From: Amaranthus tricolor
Lineage: Eukaryota; Streptophyta; Magnoliopsida; Caryophyllales; Amaranthaceae
Length of the DNA stretch: 64,000 bases
Direction: 5' to 3'
Assembly: GCF_026212465.1 (NCBI RefSeq)
Contig: NC_080050.1
Span: 32,359,570 to 32,423,569, forward strand
Shown here: in pieces, positions 32,385-42,639 of the stretch
Layout: each line of letters opens with the position of its first letter
How positions within the stretch are numbered: the first letter of the stretch is position 1
Program-made: the position numbers and the translations under genes
The notes under the pieces: generated by a model
The model's database searches: none
What the model was told of the DNA's origin: nothing
What the model saw: the letters and a program-made list of their open reading frames with translations, nothing else

Positions 32385-35300
32385 TAGAAGTATTTTTTAA
32401 ATACCTCAATAACCATTTTAGTGCCTCCCAATGTCCCTTCCCCGGATTAGACATATATCTACTCACCAAACTCACTGCGTGAGCAATGTCGGGTCTAGAA
32501 CATACCATAGCATACATAACGCTACCAACGGCACTAGTATATGGAATTCTTACCATTTGCTCTTCATCCGCCTTTGTTTGTGGACACAAATTCGTGGACA
32601 ATTTGAAATGTGAAGCAAGAGGAGTAGACACACCTTTAGCATCATCCATAGAGAAACGTCGCACAACTTTCTCAATGTACTTCCTTTGACTAAGGTATAA
32701 GACAACCTTAGCCCGATCTCTCAAAATCTCCATCCCAAGAATCTTCTTGGCTTCACTAAGATCTTTCATATCAAATTCACTTGAAAGCAACTCTTTCAAG
32801 TTCTCCACCTTAAACAAAGAACTATATGCTACAAGCATGTCATCAACATATAAGAGCAAATATAATAAAGAACCATCTTCAAACTTCTTAAAATAGACAC
32901 AACTATCATAAGAACTTCTAATAAAATCATGTGAAATCATAAAGGAATCAAACCTTTTATACCATTGCCTTGGAGATTGCTTCAACCCATACAATGACCT
33001 CTTCAATCTACACACATGATTTTCTTTACCGGCTACCTCAAAACCTTCCGGTTGCTTCATAAATATTTCTTCTTCAAGCTCACCGTGAAGAAAAGCCGTC
33101 TTTACATCCAATTGATGTAATTCCAAATCCTCCATCGGCACCAAAGCAAGCAATGCCCTTATAGAAGAGTGTTTCACCACCGATGAGAAAACCTCATGAA
33201 AATCAACACCCTCAATTTGAGAGTATCCCTTTGCAACTACCCTTGCTTTGTAGATGGGAGGAATATCACTAGAAGGACCCTCCTTCCTCTTGAATATCCA
33301 CTTGCACCCCACAATCTTCTTTTTCTTTGGTGCAACAACGATATCCCAAGTTCCATTCTTTGCAAGAGACTCCATCTCTTGCTTCATAGCAATCAACCAC
33401 TTGCTTGAGTCATTTGAGGCCATAGCCTCCTTGTACGTACTTGGTTCATTTAACCCTTCGACTTCGCTAGCAATGTTGAGAGCATAAACAACATAATCAC
33501 ACTCTTCAATATACCTCCTTGGAGCCACGATCTTCCTTCTTTGCCTAGTTGTTGACAAAGGAGGAGACCTCTGTTGAACATCATCATCTTTCTCATCATC
33601 CACATTGGAAGATTCAACCTCCACTTGTGCATCATTATTTACATCATTATCAAAAGGTTTTTCAACATTAGATACAAGCATACTATTTTCATCAAAAACA
33701 ACATCTCTAGAAACAATTATATTCTTTGAATCATTACACCATACCCTATACCCTTTTACACCCACTCCATATCCCACAAAAATGCCTTTTCTAGCCCTTG
33801 GTTCTAACTTACCCTCATTTACATGAATATAAGCTGGACAACCAAAGATCCTAAGACTAGAATAGTTTACCGGAGTGATGTACCACACCTCTTGTGGCGA
33901 CTTGAACTTCAAGGCGGTATTAGGTGAACGGTTGATCAAATAACATGCCGTAGCCACCGCTTCGGCCCAAAATTGCTTCCCAAAATTAGCTTGTTTTAGC
34001 ATGCATCTAGCCCTTTCTAACAATGTTTTATTCATCCTCTCCGCTACACCATTTTGTTGAGGACGTCCTGCACAAGTTCTATGTCTAACAATACCTTTAT
34101 TAGAACAATATTTGAGAAATTTACTATCAACAAATTCAAGACCATTGTCGGTTCTTAAGGTCTTGATGCTCCTACCGGTTTTCTTTTCAATCATTTTCTT
34201 CCATTCCAAGAAGACATCAAAAACTTCATTTTTATGTTTTATAAAATAACACCAAACTTTCCTAGAGAAATCATCAATAAAGGTCAACATGTAGCTACAA
34301 CCACTAAGGGAGGGCATTCGAGAAGGCCCCCACAAATCGGAATGGACATAATCTAAAATTCCCTTAGTGTTGTGAATGGCGGGTTTAAAACTAACTCTCT
34401 TGTGTTTCCCATAAACACAATGTTCACAAAAACCAAGGTTCCCAAATTTCTTCCCATCAAATAAACCTTGTTTAGAGAGTTCAAACATACCTCTTTCGCC
34501 CATGTGACCAAGCCTCAAATGCCAAAGTTTGGTGTCTTGATCGGACACTGTGCTTGTGGATACATTTGCCGAGCCAAGAATGGTTGAACCTTGAAGAACA
34601 TATAAACTCCCATTCAACTTCCCCTTCATCACTACTAGTGAGCCCTTGGCAACCTTCACAACTCCACCTTCACAAGTGATTTTACACCCGATTTTATCAA
34701 GAGTACCCAAAGATAATAGATTCTTTTTCAACCCCGGGACATACCTCACATCGGTTAAGGTCCTCACAATCCTATCAAACATTTTTATTCTAATACTCCC
34801 AATCCCAACAACCTTACATGTAGTGTTGTTTCCCATGGTAACATTTCCCCCATCAACACTTTCATAAGTTTGGAAGAAAGTTTTGTTGGGAGTCATGTGG
34901 AATGTGCACCCTGAATCAAGAATCCATTCATCATTATCTTTGTACCCATGTGTGGCAACTAAAACATCACCATCATCACTATCATTCACATAACTAGCAT
35001 TAGCATTGCTAGTTCCTTCCCTAGCCTCTTCCTCAAGCTTTTTCTTTAACTTCCAACAATCCTTCTTGATGTGGCCCTTAAGCTTGCAATAGTTACAAGT
35101 TTTATTTTTATTTGGCCTCACGGACTTAGACCTCCTTTTACCCTTGTTTCCACTCCCACTAGTGGAACCTTTCTCTTGTGACCTCCCCCTTACAAACAAA
35201 CCATCACTAGCATTGCTTGGTGACTTTTGTGACAATTGTGTATCAATGAGGTCCCTTTGTGTTAAGGCACTCTTTACATCATCACTACTCAAATTATCTC

Positions 35301-35799
35301 TACCATAAAGTAGAGTTTCTCTAAAATTTTTATAAGAGGGGGGTAAAGAACATAAAAGGTAAATTGCCAAGTCTTCATCATCAAGTTTGACATCAATGTT
35401 TTGTAAATCCATAACAATGGAACAAAACTCATCTAAGTGAGGTTTTAAAAGTTTACCTTCCTCCAAGCGTAAGTCGTAGAGTCTACTCTTCAAGAGTAGC
35501 CTATTGGTAACACTCTTGGCCATATAGAGTGATTCCAATTTCTCCCATATACTCTTGGTTGTTGTTTCTTTAACAACCTCTCTTAGAACATCATTGGAAA
35601 GGCATAATTGAATTGCCGATAATGCCTTAGTGTCTATCTCTTCCCATCTCGATGCGGACATTCCTTCCGGCATATTATCTACACCATCAATGGCCTTATG
35701 CACACCATTTTGGATCAAAATGGCTCTCATTTTGACTTACCATAAGCCAAAGTTTACATTCCTATCAAACTTCTCAATGTCGAGCTTCATTGTAGTCAT
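32341..35799 (-). pseudogene. Copia gag-pol polyprotein, unit 3, with early stop codon
   Basis: Homologous to units 1 and 2, but base 35739 is A instead of G (plus strand), which turns the glutamine codon after FGLW into TAA at 35737-35739, codon 21 of Gag. The remaining frame resumes at an internal ATG at 35728-35730 (MRAILIQNG) and is otherwise open to GKRANRVL. That product would lack the start of Gag. The RNase H frameshift is also present. Confidence 0.9.
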
Positions 35800-35857
35800 G
35801 ATTTTCAAGTAATAATTTCTTAAAACACCGCAAAAACAACTTGGCTCTGATACCAAT

Positions 35858-36584
35858 TGAAAATGATCGCCAATAACGTTACGATGCTAAGAACAAACAA
35901 CAACGAACAAACAAAGTTTGACAATGTAACTAAAAAGGACACAAAGATTTAAGGAGGTTCACCCAATGATGGCTACGTCCTCCGTGGTATGTAGATTCTG
36001 TTTATATTATATCAAAAGAATACAAACAACACTTCTTAATGAAGAATTACAATTGAGATAGAGATAACAAACAAGAAAGGCTATGTGTTTGGCTTAGGGG
36101 TTGTGTTTGATGTGTTTGATGTGTGAGTATGAGAGCCCTATTTATAGTACTAGATACATGAAGATGAATGGCTCACATAAATACATAGTTAATATTGACT
36201 AATGAATACTATGAAATAACTCTAGGAACTTGGAAGGTCAAAAATCAGCATCCCACGCATATCAGAGAGACTGCTCGACTGAACAGAGAGCTCGCTCGGG
36301 TCGAGCAGCTCGGTCGAGCGAGAAGTAGCAAAATCTGGAGCATTCTGACTGACCGCTCGACCCACCAAAAGGCTCGCTCGGTCGAGCGAATGGGTCGAGC
36401 GACCCTACAGCTTCCTCTGACAGAAACTTGATCGAGCATACTTAAATCAAACCTTTACATATTCTTCATTAATCTTCATTAACACCCATAATTCTTCATG
36501 AATACTCCACACATAATTACACCCATTTAGTTACCAAAGTACCAAGAGTCACACTTATGAATTTACCCCATTTATGTGCACTCA
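35858..36584 (-). repeat. LTR4 (outer 5' LTR, truncated and altered)
   Basis: Aligned with LTR1, it has 13 extra bases in the CpG-dense U3 block (36300-36320 region: GGGTCGAGCAGCTCGGTCGA in place of GGTTCGA) and a C-to-T change near 36556. It stops matching at 36584, so the first 48 bp of U3, including the duplicated 16-mer, are missing. The TATA box (36138-36146) and PBS-proximal end are intact, so it may still be a promoter for unit 3. Confidence 0.9.
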
Positions 36585-37735
36585 GGTACTAATTAGGCCA
36601 ATTTTTCTTTTCCATTTTATTGAATTTCTCTTATTTTTATTTTTGATTATGACCACATTTTTTTCACATTTAATTTACATTTTTATTACATATATAATTT
36701 TTTTCAATTTTTATAAAATATATGTTTTTTTCATTTTTACCCACAATTCTTTAACATCATCTGTAGTTGAAACTATTTCTTTGGAGCAAAAGAAATATAA
36801 ACCCATTTTTTGTCACCATAGCTTTTAACTTAGCTATCTTACCTCATGTCACAAAGAAAAACCTTAAACTTATCTTATCCCAATCCCCACTTAATTTCCA
36901 TCGATCATTGGTTTGCTTTCTTACTTATCTTCACATACTACTCATTTTAGATTACTTTTTCTTTTCCAAATTATAAAATAGGCTGAGGAAAGAAGAGAAT
37001 AAGGTGAGATTCAATTTCAGAATTTTGTTTGAAAAATAACATACTTACTTCAACTGAAACATAACAAAATTCTCGATAACAATTCTAAAAAGATAGGTTG
37101 TTTGGATTACCTAGTTGAATTGCAAGTTTAAAGTTAATCTTCACTTTTATAGGAGTACAATTTTATGTATAATATTAACGTGTTAATTATATTTTATTAT
37201 TATCTACGATATTTTTAGGTATACTGAATCGTGAACAAACATTGAAAGGGAATTGATATTTCTTTTAAGTGATGAGACCGTCTTATATGAGAATTTGTGA
37301 TATGTCAATTATTTAGGTTAATTATGTTGACTTTACTAAACATCTTAATACTTTTGACTTCTTCCCAAAAACCATAAATATTGGCATTTTTCACATAATT
37401 ACATTGATGTGATTCTTCAAAGAACAACATCCAAAACAAATTTCTATTTACACAAAAAATGAGCACAAAAAATTGTAAATGTGAAATACATTCACAAACA
37501 ATATTTAATTTATAAATTATGACTTTTATATATATAACTTATTTGGGGTCAGAAATTTTTCCATATTTCTTTTAAGAAACTCTAATCTTATCTTGAATCA
37601 ATCACCTAAAAGTTTATTTACGCCACTTAAACTATAAATCATATTACCCTGTTTTTCAATGAACAAAAACAGAGGATCCTCTGTTTGACACTTCCATTTC
37701 AACCCTTTTCCAGCGCTTATTTCTGTCAAAAACTA
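36585..37735. other. Promoter region of the ARID-HMG gene
   Basis: 1.15 kb of non-coding AT-rich DNA between the Copia array and the ARID-HMG start codon. TATAAAT at 37633-37639, about 100 bp before the ATG, is a plausible TATA box. The end of LTR4 faces this gene in divergent orientation. Confidence 0.5.
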
Positions 37736-40522
37736 ATGCCGCCGGCGAGGGAAAAATGTAGTTACTACTATCCATCTCCAATTTCTACTCATGAAGAAGT
37801 TGCTAATCAAGCAGAGGTGTTCTTGGATGCGCTTAGAAGTTTCCATTCTATGATGGGCACCAAATTCATGTAGGCCATTCCATGTTTTCATTCTATATAT
37901 TTTTACAAATTATTGTATGAGACGATCTCATTGAAAAATATATTTTATACATAGATTAAATAATCCATTTAATACATATTATTTTTTTGAAGTCGCCTTA
38001 CCGAGACTCAATCTTTTAAAAAATAGCTCTTATATTCTCCATTTCTAAACATTTTTTTCCTTTTTCATTTCTATTATTTTCCAAATTTGGTGAAAAAAAC
38101 ACGTATTCTCCTATCTTGATGAATTTGAAACACTATTAATTTATAAGATTTCACGTCTATGTTTAAAGTATGTCAAACTAGGTTGAATCTCGCTTAGCTT
38201 GAACGTCTTTGATCGAATCTATAATATTTTTAGGGTTCAAATAGTATTGCAAGTTTTTAGTAGAATTATTTTTTTAATAGATTTTAAAAAATTAATGTGA
38301 TGGATTATTAAAAGTTTAAGTCGAAAGTTAAGTCTTATCTATAGTTTTTAAAGCTAATACAACTATACAAGTGCTTTTGGGAGTTTAAGTTGAAGGTTAG
38401 AGCAATATAGCCTTTAAATTTAGGGTATATTCCATAGTTTTTGAAGCTTATCAAGTGTTTTCCAATTTTATTTGAAAGTTAAAACCTATAAATATATTAT
38501 ATATTATGTAGTCTTTGAAGCTTATACAATTGTTGGTGAGAATTATTTATGGAAAGGTTGAAAAATATCTTGAAAATATAAATACTCAACGGCTTTTTTT
38601 ATAGAGTTTTACATTTTTTTATTAACATATTCATTTTTCACAGTAATTTGGAAGCTCTTATTTTTATAATTTATCTCATATATAAAATTATTTTGTGTTA
38701 TATATTTTTAGGGTGCCAGTAACAGGAAAAAAAGAGTTAAATTTACATCTGTTATATGTGGAGGTTACAAAAAGGGGTGGATATGACAAGGTAATGAAAA
38801 ATATAATTTTATTAGAGTAATACAAGAATTATATAATTGATGCTTAATTAATACAATAATTTGTGTATATTTACAGGTGGTTTTAGAGAAGAAATGGAGG
38901 GAAATAAGTTCAAAATTTAATTTTTCTTCCACCACAACAAGTGCTTCTTTTGTACTGAAAAAACATTATCTTAGCCTTCTTTACCAGTTTGAGCAAGTTT
39001 ACTTCTTTAATTTACAAGGCCCTGTAATTCAAACTCCTTCACCAGGTAACAACTAAGTTTATTTAGTGTATATTATAATTTATAATTTATTACAGTATAA
39101 TATTATTTTAAAGCAAAGGACGATAATACACATAGTGTGTTTGCAAATGACTATTTCGTTGATTTTTTTGTTGACCAACTTTTAGTTTTTTTAGTCAAAC
39201 ACCAACATTTATAATGATATTTAAGTCAGTTGAAAAGCTGACTTTTGATTCAAAATCATGATTTCTTTGCTTTTTGACTAATTTTTTATCCTAATAAATA
39301 GCCAATAAATAGTTTGTATCAAACATTTTCGAAACTGTTGGCTTATCGACTGGCAAATCAAATACTACTAGTTGGTCAAATAGATCAATCAACAACAATT
39401 TCTACACAATACATAGTATATACTTGAATTGTTTTAAAGAACAATTCCATTGATCTTAAATCTTCAAATATTCTATAAGCTAAGCAACTTTTCTAGGCTT
39501 GTATTATTATAATATTATTCTATCTAGCTAAAAAATGTTTTACATTGTCCAGTTTCTTCTATTCCTTTGAGCATTCCAGCAATAGGAACAATTGATGGGA
39601 AATTTGACTGTGGTTATTTAGTCACAGTTAAAGTAGGACATGATGTGTTGAGTGGAGTAATTTACCATCCTTCAGCAGATGATCCACCATGCACACCTTC
39701 TTCCCCAGCTGAAGATCTCAGCATGGCAATCATTCCATACAATCCTATGCAACCTCGCAAAGCCTCAAGAAGGAGAAGACGAAAGAGGAAGCGATGGGGC
39801 GGAGATCCGACCCATCCGAAACCCAATAGAAGTGGCTACAATTTCTTTTTCTCGGAGAAGCATTCAGTGCTCAAGTCCCTTTATCCTAATAGTAGAGAAA
39901 GGGAGTTTACTAAGATGATTGGAGAATTATGGAACAATCTTGGCCCTGAAGAGAGAGTAGTGAGTCCAATGAGTACTAATGGCCCGTTTAGTTGTTGGTA
40001 TTAAATTGTGGAAATAATTATTAAAATTTTTAGTGTAATTTTAGTGGGAAAATCTCTTAACAAGTTTAATATTCAAGCTTGTTTTGCTTCAATCATCTCA
40101 TTTTCTTCAGAAAATTCATTCCAATGCATAATTTGGAGTGATGGTATTAGGTGATATAATCAACTTTTAATTAACATGGGAATGACATAATACATCTCAT
40201 AAAAATTTACACTACAAATCATTTATATTACCATTATTTAGTACCAACAACCAAATACACCGTAAATAGTTTTTTGTCTTAATCAGATTTCTACATTTTA
40301 TAATCTTTTTTTTTTAATGTAGCAATCTGATGGGGACATATGGTGATATATAAACTACATGTTTGTTAATTGTATGTTTATGTACAGGTTTATCAAAATA
40401 TTGGGTTGAGAGATAAAGAAAGATATAGGAGAGAACTCCAGGAATACAACGAGAAGTTAGCAGCAAACTTATTAGGACAATCAACTATGGGAAGTGTAGC
40501 AAATCCAGTGGAACGAAAATAG
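37736..40522 (+). CDS. ARID-HMG DNA-binding protein (HMGB9/10/11/15 type)
   Basis: Five exons: 37736-37869, 38712-38790, 38877-39045, 39553-39959 and 40388-40522. All introns are GT..AG and the frame stays intact, giving 307 residues. Residues about 20-115 form an ARID/BRIGHT domain (FLDALRSFHSMMGTKFM across the exon 1/2 junction, LLYVEVTKRGGYDK across 2/3, KKWREIS). A basic run KASRRRRRKRKR (about 195-206) is a likely nuclear signal. The HMG box is about 215-285 (HPKPNRSGYNFFFSEKHS, then ELWNNLGPEERV across exons 4/5, then YQNIGLRDKERYRREL). Plant ARID-HMG proteins are nuclear, bind AT-rich DNA and act with transcription factors, for example in pollen. The protein ends 20-30 residues after the box, somewhat short for the family, and a MITE begins right after the stop codon. 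Confidence 0.92.
39133..39416. repeat. TGTTTGACAAAT-family repeat in ARID-HMG intron 3
   Basis: Contains TTGACTTTTT-, GTTGATTTTT- and TTTAGTCAAACACC-type words like those at 9.7 and 58.3 kb, and inverted GGTCAAAT/ATTTG ends. The boundaries are uncertain. Confidence 0.35.
39981..40264. mobile_element. MITE in ARID-HMG intron 4
   Basis: The left end GGCCCGTTTAGTTGTTGGTA and right end (opposite strand TACGGTGTATTTGGTTGTTG) are inverted repeats. AAT flanks both sides (39978-39980, 40265-40267). The 3-bp duplication and GGCCCGTTT-like terminus suggest a PIF/Harbinger-type element, although the usual target is TWA. It begins 21 bp after the exon 4 splice donor. Confidence 0.6.
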
Positions 40523-40524
40523 TA

Positions 40525-40794
40525 TTTCCTCCATTCTGAAATACTTGCTACATTATGGTTATTAACACTATTCGTCATTCAGGCTTATATTTTATATTGC
40601 GGCTAATGCCTAATGTGTAAGAAAAAATATAATCAAGTTGAATCTTGTTTGAATCGTCTAATCACATATTTTTATATTTGTAACTTTTTAGAAGTAAACT
40701 TTTTGGTTATACATAACTCCATATATAACCGATTAAATTGACATAAAAATTGCGTAAAAAGTCAAATGTAGCAAGTATAACAGAACGGAGAAAG
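40525..40794. mobile_element. Stowaway MITE abutting the ARID-HMG stop codon
   Basis: Inverted ends TTTCCTCCATTCTGAAATAC and (opposite strand) CTTTCTCCGTTCTGTTATAC, both followed inward by TTGCTACAT, are bounded by TA at 40523-40524 and 40795-40796. The TAG stop codon of the gene occupies 40520-40522, so the element starts with no spacer and would supply most of the 3' UTR. Confidence 0.75.
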
Positions 40795-41275
40795 TATAGT
40801 TACATACCTTTCCAGGAAGCATTATCATTGGTTGAAGTTTTTTGGACAACTATGTTTTCCTCATTTCTTTTTTACGAAAAAAAATTTCTTCAACTGGTTG
40901 TTTAAGCATTGTAGTATGACTCCTTAGGTCGAGCTTTGTTAAAGTTAAGAATACTCTTCCGTCTCTCTGTATTTGCTACATTGTGGTTTCGAATACGAAA
41001 GATAAACCACTATCGGAATTATGTTGTGAGCAAAGAGGAAAATTTTGGTTCTAGCAGGTTACAACTCTACATTACCAACTAGTTAAGTTGCTTAAATCGG
41101 CTCAAGTTAAGTGTATATGAATTTCGATGCCACACGAGCAAAAAAACCATTTGAAGGTTTTTCGAGAGGATATGAATGAACCATTATTACTATAGAATAA
41201 TTATACCAAGAAAACTCGAGGTGTGTAGTTTATCGTTCAAAGATCAAACAAATTCCAAAGTTTTCACAAATTCTT

Positions 41276-41445
41276 AAATGAGACGGACAGAAGGTCTCAT
41301 GGTGAGACCGTCTCTATTGGACTGGCTTGTGTATCTTTAGTTAGTTAAAGAGATCACTTAAAGTAATCAATTATGTAAATGGGTTAATTATATGAGTTTG
41401 TCTCATGATGAGACGGTCTTACACAATACGAGCTGTCAAGTTTTA
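41276..41445. mobile_element. MITE with GAGACGGTCTC-type ends
   Basis: TGGTGAGACCGTCTCTATTG near the left and CATGATGAGACGGTCTTACA near the right are inverted. The interior has AGATCACTTAAAGTAATCAA. A related copy with CACTTAAAAG/AAAGTGGTCAATTA words lies at 52225-52435. Confidence 0.5.
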
Positions 41446-41858
41446 ACTTCAAAACTAAGGAATCATCTCGCAATATATTGACACAATCAATAAGCTAGTT
41501 TCTGAAAACGAAGGCGAAGTCAAAGACTCACATTCATCTACTTGTGATCCGTCTGTGCCTTATGCAGCAGCCAACATTTCCACTGCTAATCTTTCCTCTA
41601 GGGCCCGAGCACCTCTTTCTCTGAAAAATTAAGACGGAAAAGATGAATAAATTGACTCGTAATTTTTGACAACGTATCCAAACTGGAAATGAGACTACCA
41701 TCTAGAACAAACATAATCCACTCAAGGAAATGATAAAGACATAAACTGAACAGAAATTCTTCAGGAACAAGAAAGTGCTGAATTTTGATCATCGGAAAGG
41801 CAAGATTTAATCACAGGTAACATCCCATGGTGAAGATATAAGGAGATTTCATTTCTCC

Positions 41859-41945
41859 GTGCCCTCTCCTTGGAGGGGGCACGGGTACGATATGTCCGCT
41901 ATCCTCTTCCCCCGACCCTGACTTATGCGAGATACTGGATTGTTG
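41859..41945. repeat. SINE-like 3' fragment
   Basis: The hairpin GTGCCCTCTCC-tt-GGAGGGGGCAC is followed by TGTCCGCTATCCTCTTCCCC and GACTTATGCGAGATACTGGA-TTGTTGA. The CCCCGACC...GGGATACTGG-TTGTTG order resembles 3' tails of plant SINEs such as Au, from memory. It is a fragment only. Confidence 0.4.
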
Positions 41946-42639
41946 ACTTTTCAATCACTAAAAAAGTACAAATTACACAAAATACACAATGAGCTAAACT
42001 GCAGCCTTGCAGGTGGCTCGCTGCAGTTAAAACAAAATAGATGGCAGCAGCATTTAATACACAAATTAACATGGATTACTTATTGTAAAGTAGGAAGGAT
42101 AAAGATCACAGTCATCTTGATTGCTCGAAAGTATCAGATCCTTGAACTGGGGTGCCTCCCAGAACATAACCATTTGCCTCATTAGCTTCAGATCTTCGAC
42201 AAAACACACGGTAGAAAATGCAGAAATAGGACAAATCACAGGTATGTTGACAACAAAAAAAGAAGAACAAATGGAGACATTTGCTTTCCTGAAAGTGAAT
42301 GTCACCTCAAAATTTCGGGGAAAAAGTGACAAATGCAAATTCATGCTTGGTGATACCTTAGCTAACTTTTGCAATGCCAAATAAAGAACGTTCCTGGTCT
42401 GGGACACTTGACAGTCCTTGAAGTAGAACTGACCCGGTATTACCCGACATTGCAACAAACCCGACTTGACCAGACTTCAAAATGAATATAAAGATTTTGA
42501 ACCGAAAGATCTGACCCGAAATCAACTCGATGGCCTGAATGTTGAAGTTTAATGCTAGGATAGCTACCAAAGTTTATCGATCAAAATACGGTACTTATAG
42601 CAGTCGGAGAAATCAAGTACAAAATTATTAGCATAAACT

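Larger units (their letters stand above)
21368..36584 (-). mobile_element. Tandem array of three Copia (Tork/TNT1-like) elements sharing four LTRs
   Basis: The 4830-bp unit (internal 4068 bp plus LTR 762 bp) repeats three times head to tail, closed on the right by a fourth, altered LTR. Transcription direction is minus. Each unit has a PBS complementary to initiator tRNA-Met next to its 5' LTR, a gag-pol reading frame in the order Gag, protease, integrase, RT, RNase H (Copia order), and a polypurine tract before its 3' LTR. No matching target duplication flanks the array: GCTTG lies on the left, while the right end is truncated. Near-identity of the copies points to recent amplification. Confidence 0.95.

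Noticed and set aside
21740..35812. Many plus-strand frames of 60-88 codons repeated at 4830-bp spacing
   Set aside because: They are antisense or LTR shadows of the Copia elements and repeat only because the elements do.
21363..36590. Target-site duplication of the Copia array
   Set aside because: GCTTG on the left has no match next to 36584; the right end is truncated, so none can be claimed.
37685..37735. Upstream in-frame start for the ARID-HMG protein
   Set aside because: The earlier candidate is TTG. The first ATG is 37736 and fits the family's N-terminus.
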